In this document: positions 15,360-16,902 of the stretch, piece by piece
How the letters are laid out: each line of letters begins with the position of its first letter
Position numbering within the stretch: the first letter of the stretch is position 1
NCBI GenBank assembly: GCA_018378255.1
Contig: JAGZXV010000129.1
Location: forward strand, 1 to 16,902
Direction of reading: 5' to 3'
Length of the DNA stretch: 16,902 nucleotides
Origin: Clostridiaceae bacterium
Lineage (GTDB): Bacteria > Bacillota > Clostridia > Lachnospirales > Lachnospiraceae
Notes under the pieces: model-generated
Told to the model about the DNA's origin: nothing
What the model saw: only the letters and a program-made list of their open reading frames with translations
Database searches by the model: none
Position numbers and translations under genes: made by a program

Positions 15360-16616
15360 ATGACCGGAAAAGAAAAATTATCACTGGCATTAAACCATCA
15401 GGACGGACCGCTTCTGCTGGATATAGGCGGCATGCCCACCACCGGTATCCATTGCTCAATTGTAGAAAAAATGAGGGAATACTACGGACTGGAAAAGCGC
15501 ATTGTCAAAATAATCGAGCCTCTTCAAATGCTGGGTGTGGTGGATGATGACTTAAAGGAAGCCATGAACATTCAGACGTCCCCGTTATGGAGCGCCGGAA
15601 CCATGTACGGTTTCCGCCAGACAGATCAGTTTAAGGAATGGAAAACCCCATGGGGCCAGGAAGTATTGGTTGCCAAAGACTTTGTCACAGCTTCCAATGA
15701 AAAAGGGGACACTTTTATCTACGCCTGCGGCGACCAATCATACCCGCCGTCAGGCCATATGCCAAACGGCGGCTACTATTTCGACAATATTATACGCACT
15801 CCTGAGTTTGACGAAGACGAATATGAAGTTTCAGAAAATCTGGAGGAATTCGGCCCTGTCTCACAGGAAGATTTAGACTGGCTTGCCGCCCAGAGAAAAG
15901 AGAAAGAACATTCCACTGATGTGATCATGGGTAATCTGGGCGGAACCGCCTTCGGCGATATCGCCCTCGTTCCAGGCCCCCAGTTAAAGGCTCCTAAGGG
16001 AATCCGCGACATTACGGAATGGTACATTTCCACCGCCATCCGCCAGGACGTTCTTCATGAAATATTCGATTACCAATTGAATTATGCTCTGGAGAATCTC
16101 AAAAAAATGCACGACACCCTGGGCGAAACCATCCAGGTGGCTTACATCTGCGGTACAGATTTCGGAACTCAGAACGGGCCTTTCTGTTCCAATGAAGTTT
16201 TCCGCAGCCTGTATGCCCCTTACTACAAAGCGGTGAATAACTGGATTCACGAAAATACCTCCTGGAAAACATTCAAACATAGCTGCGGCAGCATCTACGG
16301 CCTTCTGCCCGATCTGATTGAAGCCGGTTTCGATATCATAAACCCGGTTCAATGGACTGCCAAAAACATGGACCGAAATCAGTTGAAAAAGGAATTCGGT
16401 GACCGTATCACATTCTGGGGCGGCGGCGTAGATACCCAGAAAACCCTACCCTTCGGAACCCCGCAGCAGGTTCACGATGAGGTTTTGCAATGCTGCAAAA
16501 TATTCGGCAAAAAGGGCGGTTTCGTCTTCAACACCATACATAATATCCAGCCTGGGGTTCCGGCGGAAAATCTGGCGGCTATGATTGAGGCGGTTCGGGA
16601 ATATAATGGGGAATAA
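15360..16616 (+). CDS. uroporphyrinogen decarboxylase (URO-D) family protein, likely methyltransferase-like and not HemE
   Basis: The 418-residue protein starts at 15360, with AAAGGAG eight bases upstream; the frame extends 12 codons further without a ribosome site. The fold is URO-D-like, with KHSCGSIYGLLPDLIEAGFD at 306-325 and WGGGVDTQ near 353. HSCG (His307, Cys309) is the His-x-Cys zinc motif of corrinoid methyltransferases such as MtaA. The third ligand, a Cys in those enzymes, is replaced by NTIHNIQ (His394 may serve). True HemE is about 340-360 residues and sits with haem genes, which are absent here. The gene diverges from a sugar oxidoreductase-isomerase operon and shares a LacI-type site with it, so it probably acts in the same pathway. 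The reaction, methyl transfer or decarboxylation, is not established. Confidence 0.82.
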   Translation: MTGKEKLSLALNHQDGPLLLDIGGMPTTGIHCSIVEKMREYYGLEKRIVKIIEPLQMLGVVDDDLKEAMNIQTSPLWSAGTMYGFRQTDQFKEWKTPWGQEVLVAKDFVTASNEKGDTFIYACGDQSYPPSGHMPNGGYYFDNIIRTPEFDEDEYEVSENLEEFGPVSQEDLDWLAAQRKEKEHSTDVIMGNLGGTAFGDIALVPGPQLKAPKGIRDITEWYISTAIRQDVLHEIFDYQLNYALENLKKMHDTLGETIQVAYICGTDFGTQNGPFCSNEVFRSLYAPYYKAVNNWIHENTSWKTFKHSCGSIYGLLPDLIEAGFDIINPVQWTAKNMDRNQLKKEFGDRITFWGGGVDTQKTLPFGTPQQVHDEVLQCCKIFGKKGGFVFNTIHNIQPGVPAENLAAMIEAVREYNGE

Positions 16617-16654
16617 AATTGGGATTTGATTAGTGAAAGTAACGCAGGAAAGCA

Positions 16655-16686
16655 GGGAGGGCGGAGGGCGGAGAACCAGGGCGGGG
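16655..16686 (+). other. G-rich tract, potential G-quadruplex
   Basis: Five runs of at least three G (16655-16657, 16659-16661, 16666-16668, 16679-16681, 16683-16686) occur in 32 bp, including a doubled GGGCGGA. The longest loop is 10 nt, beyond the common 7-nt limit, so quadruplex formation is possible but not strong. It lies about 40 bp after the URO-D-family stop and has a base composition unlike its surroundings. Confidence 0.35.
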
Positions 16687-16726
16687 ACCTGAACGGAGGA
16701 ACCAAACGATACAGGGATCTGATTCC

Positions 16727-16894
16727 AACCGTTAAGTGGTACTAAGGCTCCCAGCATGAAAAAAAGCGGTCCGATGCCCATTCACGGTAAACTCCTCATG
16801 ACCTTACCGTTCAGGGGCATCTCAGAAACTGATTCGGTTTTCAGTTTCTGCCCGCTTTTTTTCATGCTGAGAGCCTAAGTTCCACTAAACGGTT
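16727..16894. repeat. Palindromic element: 43-bp terminal inverted repeats with two internal hairpins
   Basis: Left arm 16727-16769 and right arm 16852-16894 are inverted copies of each other at 39 of 43 positions; the last 18 bases (CAGCATGAAAAAAAGCGG) match exactly. The 82 bp between hold two further hairpins. One is 16773-16790 with 16804-16821 (15 of 18 pairs, 13-nt loop). The other is 16823-16832 with 16841-16850 (10 perfect pairs, 8-nt loop). The whole can fold into a T-shape. TCC borders both ends, a possible 3-bp target duplication but weak. It could be a MITE-like mobile element, a structured RNA or an oversized terminator for the gene ending at 16616. No protein gene in it is convincing. 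Confidence 0.7.
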
Positions 16895-16902
16895 TCCACA
16901 CG

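Noticed and set aside
16446..16781. Minus-strand 111-codon frame overlapping the end of the URO-D-family gene and the palindromic element
   Set aside because: It has no ribosome site, overlaps a conserved plus-strand gene, and its N-terminal part is simply the translated inverted repeat.
16757..16879. Short plus-strand frame of 40 codons (MKKSGPMPIHG...) inside the palindromic element
   Set aside because: No ribosome binding site is present, and a similar start on the other strand arises from the inverted repeat itself.

Overview
The window looks like chromosome from an anaerobic, low-to-mid GC Clostridia, most likely a Lachnospiraceae gut commensal. This is an inference from the strong GGAGG-type ribosome binding sites, the rpsO-pnp gene order, an anaerobic sulfatase-maturating enzyme that matches the Clostridium perfringens enzyme residue for residue at its cluster cysteines, and a remnant of an Rpn-type nuclease/transposase of a kind common in Lachnospiraceae. 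All genes but one lie on the minus strand, so they read from high to low coordinates.

Layout, left to right. (1) Positions 1-3600 form an organic-acid cluster. Transcribed right to left it holds an L-lactate/2-hydroxyacid dehydrogenase homologue, a LysR regulator 7-19 nt behind it, then, after 158 bp containing inverted repeats, an SLC13/DASS-type permease and the start of an alpha/beta hydrolase cut by the window edge. (2) Positions 3693-8675 form a compact four-gene ABC exporter operon: an ATPase, a zinc-ribbon protein with one membrane span and a large extracytoplasmic part, and two ABC-2-type permeases joined by an ATGA overlap. (3) Positions 8743-11532 hold rpsO and pnp with a textbook promoter, a structured-looking rpsO leader, a hairpin between the genes, an unlisted 41-codon small ORF just ahead of pnp, and a terminator after pnp. 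(4) Positions 11584-13142 hold the sulfatase-maturating radical SAM enzyme, the Rpn remnant, a short tandem repeat and a terminator. (5) Positions 13155-16616 hold a carbohydrate-type catabolic locus: a Gfo/Idh/MocA oxidoreductase and a sugar isomerase/epimerase in one operon, with a divergent uroporphyrinogen-decarboxylase-family gene. (6) Positions 16617-16902 have no convincing gene. They hold a G-rich tract and a 168-bp element bounded by 43-bp imperfect inverted repeats with two internal hairpins.

The most informative new observations are these. The divergent promoters at 15.2-15.3 kb each carry a LacI-type near-palindrome exactly 12 nt downstream of the -10 box. The palindromic element at 16727-16894 looks like a MITE or a folded RNA. 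A small basic ORF lies between rpsO and pnp. The lactate-dehydrogenase homologue has lost the usual specificity-loop Gln. A zinc-ribbon membrane protein is embedded in an ABC exporter operon. None of these is proof of a new system; the catabolic locus and the zinc-ribbon exporter are the best candidates for undescribed function.
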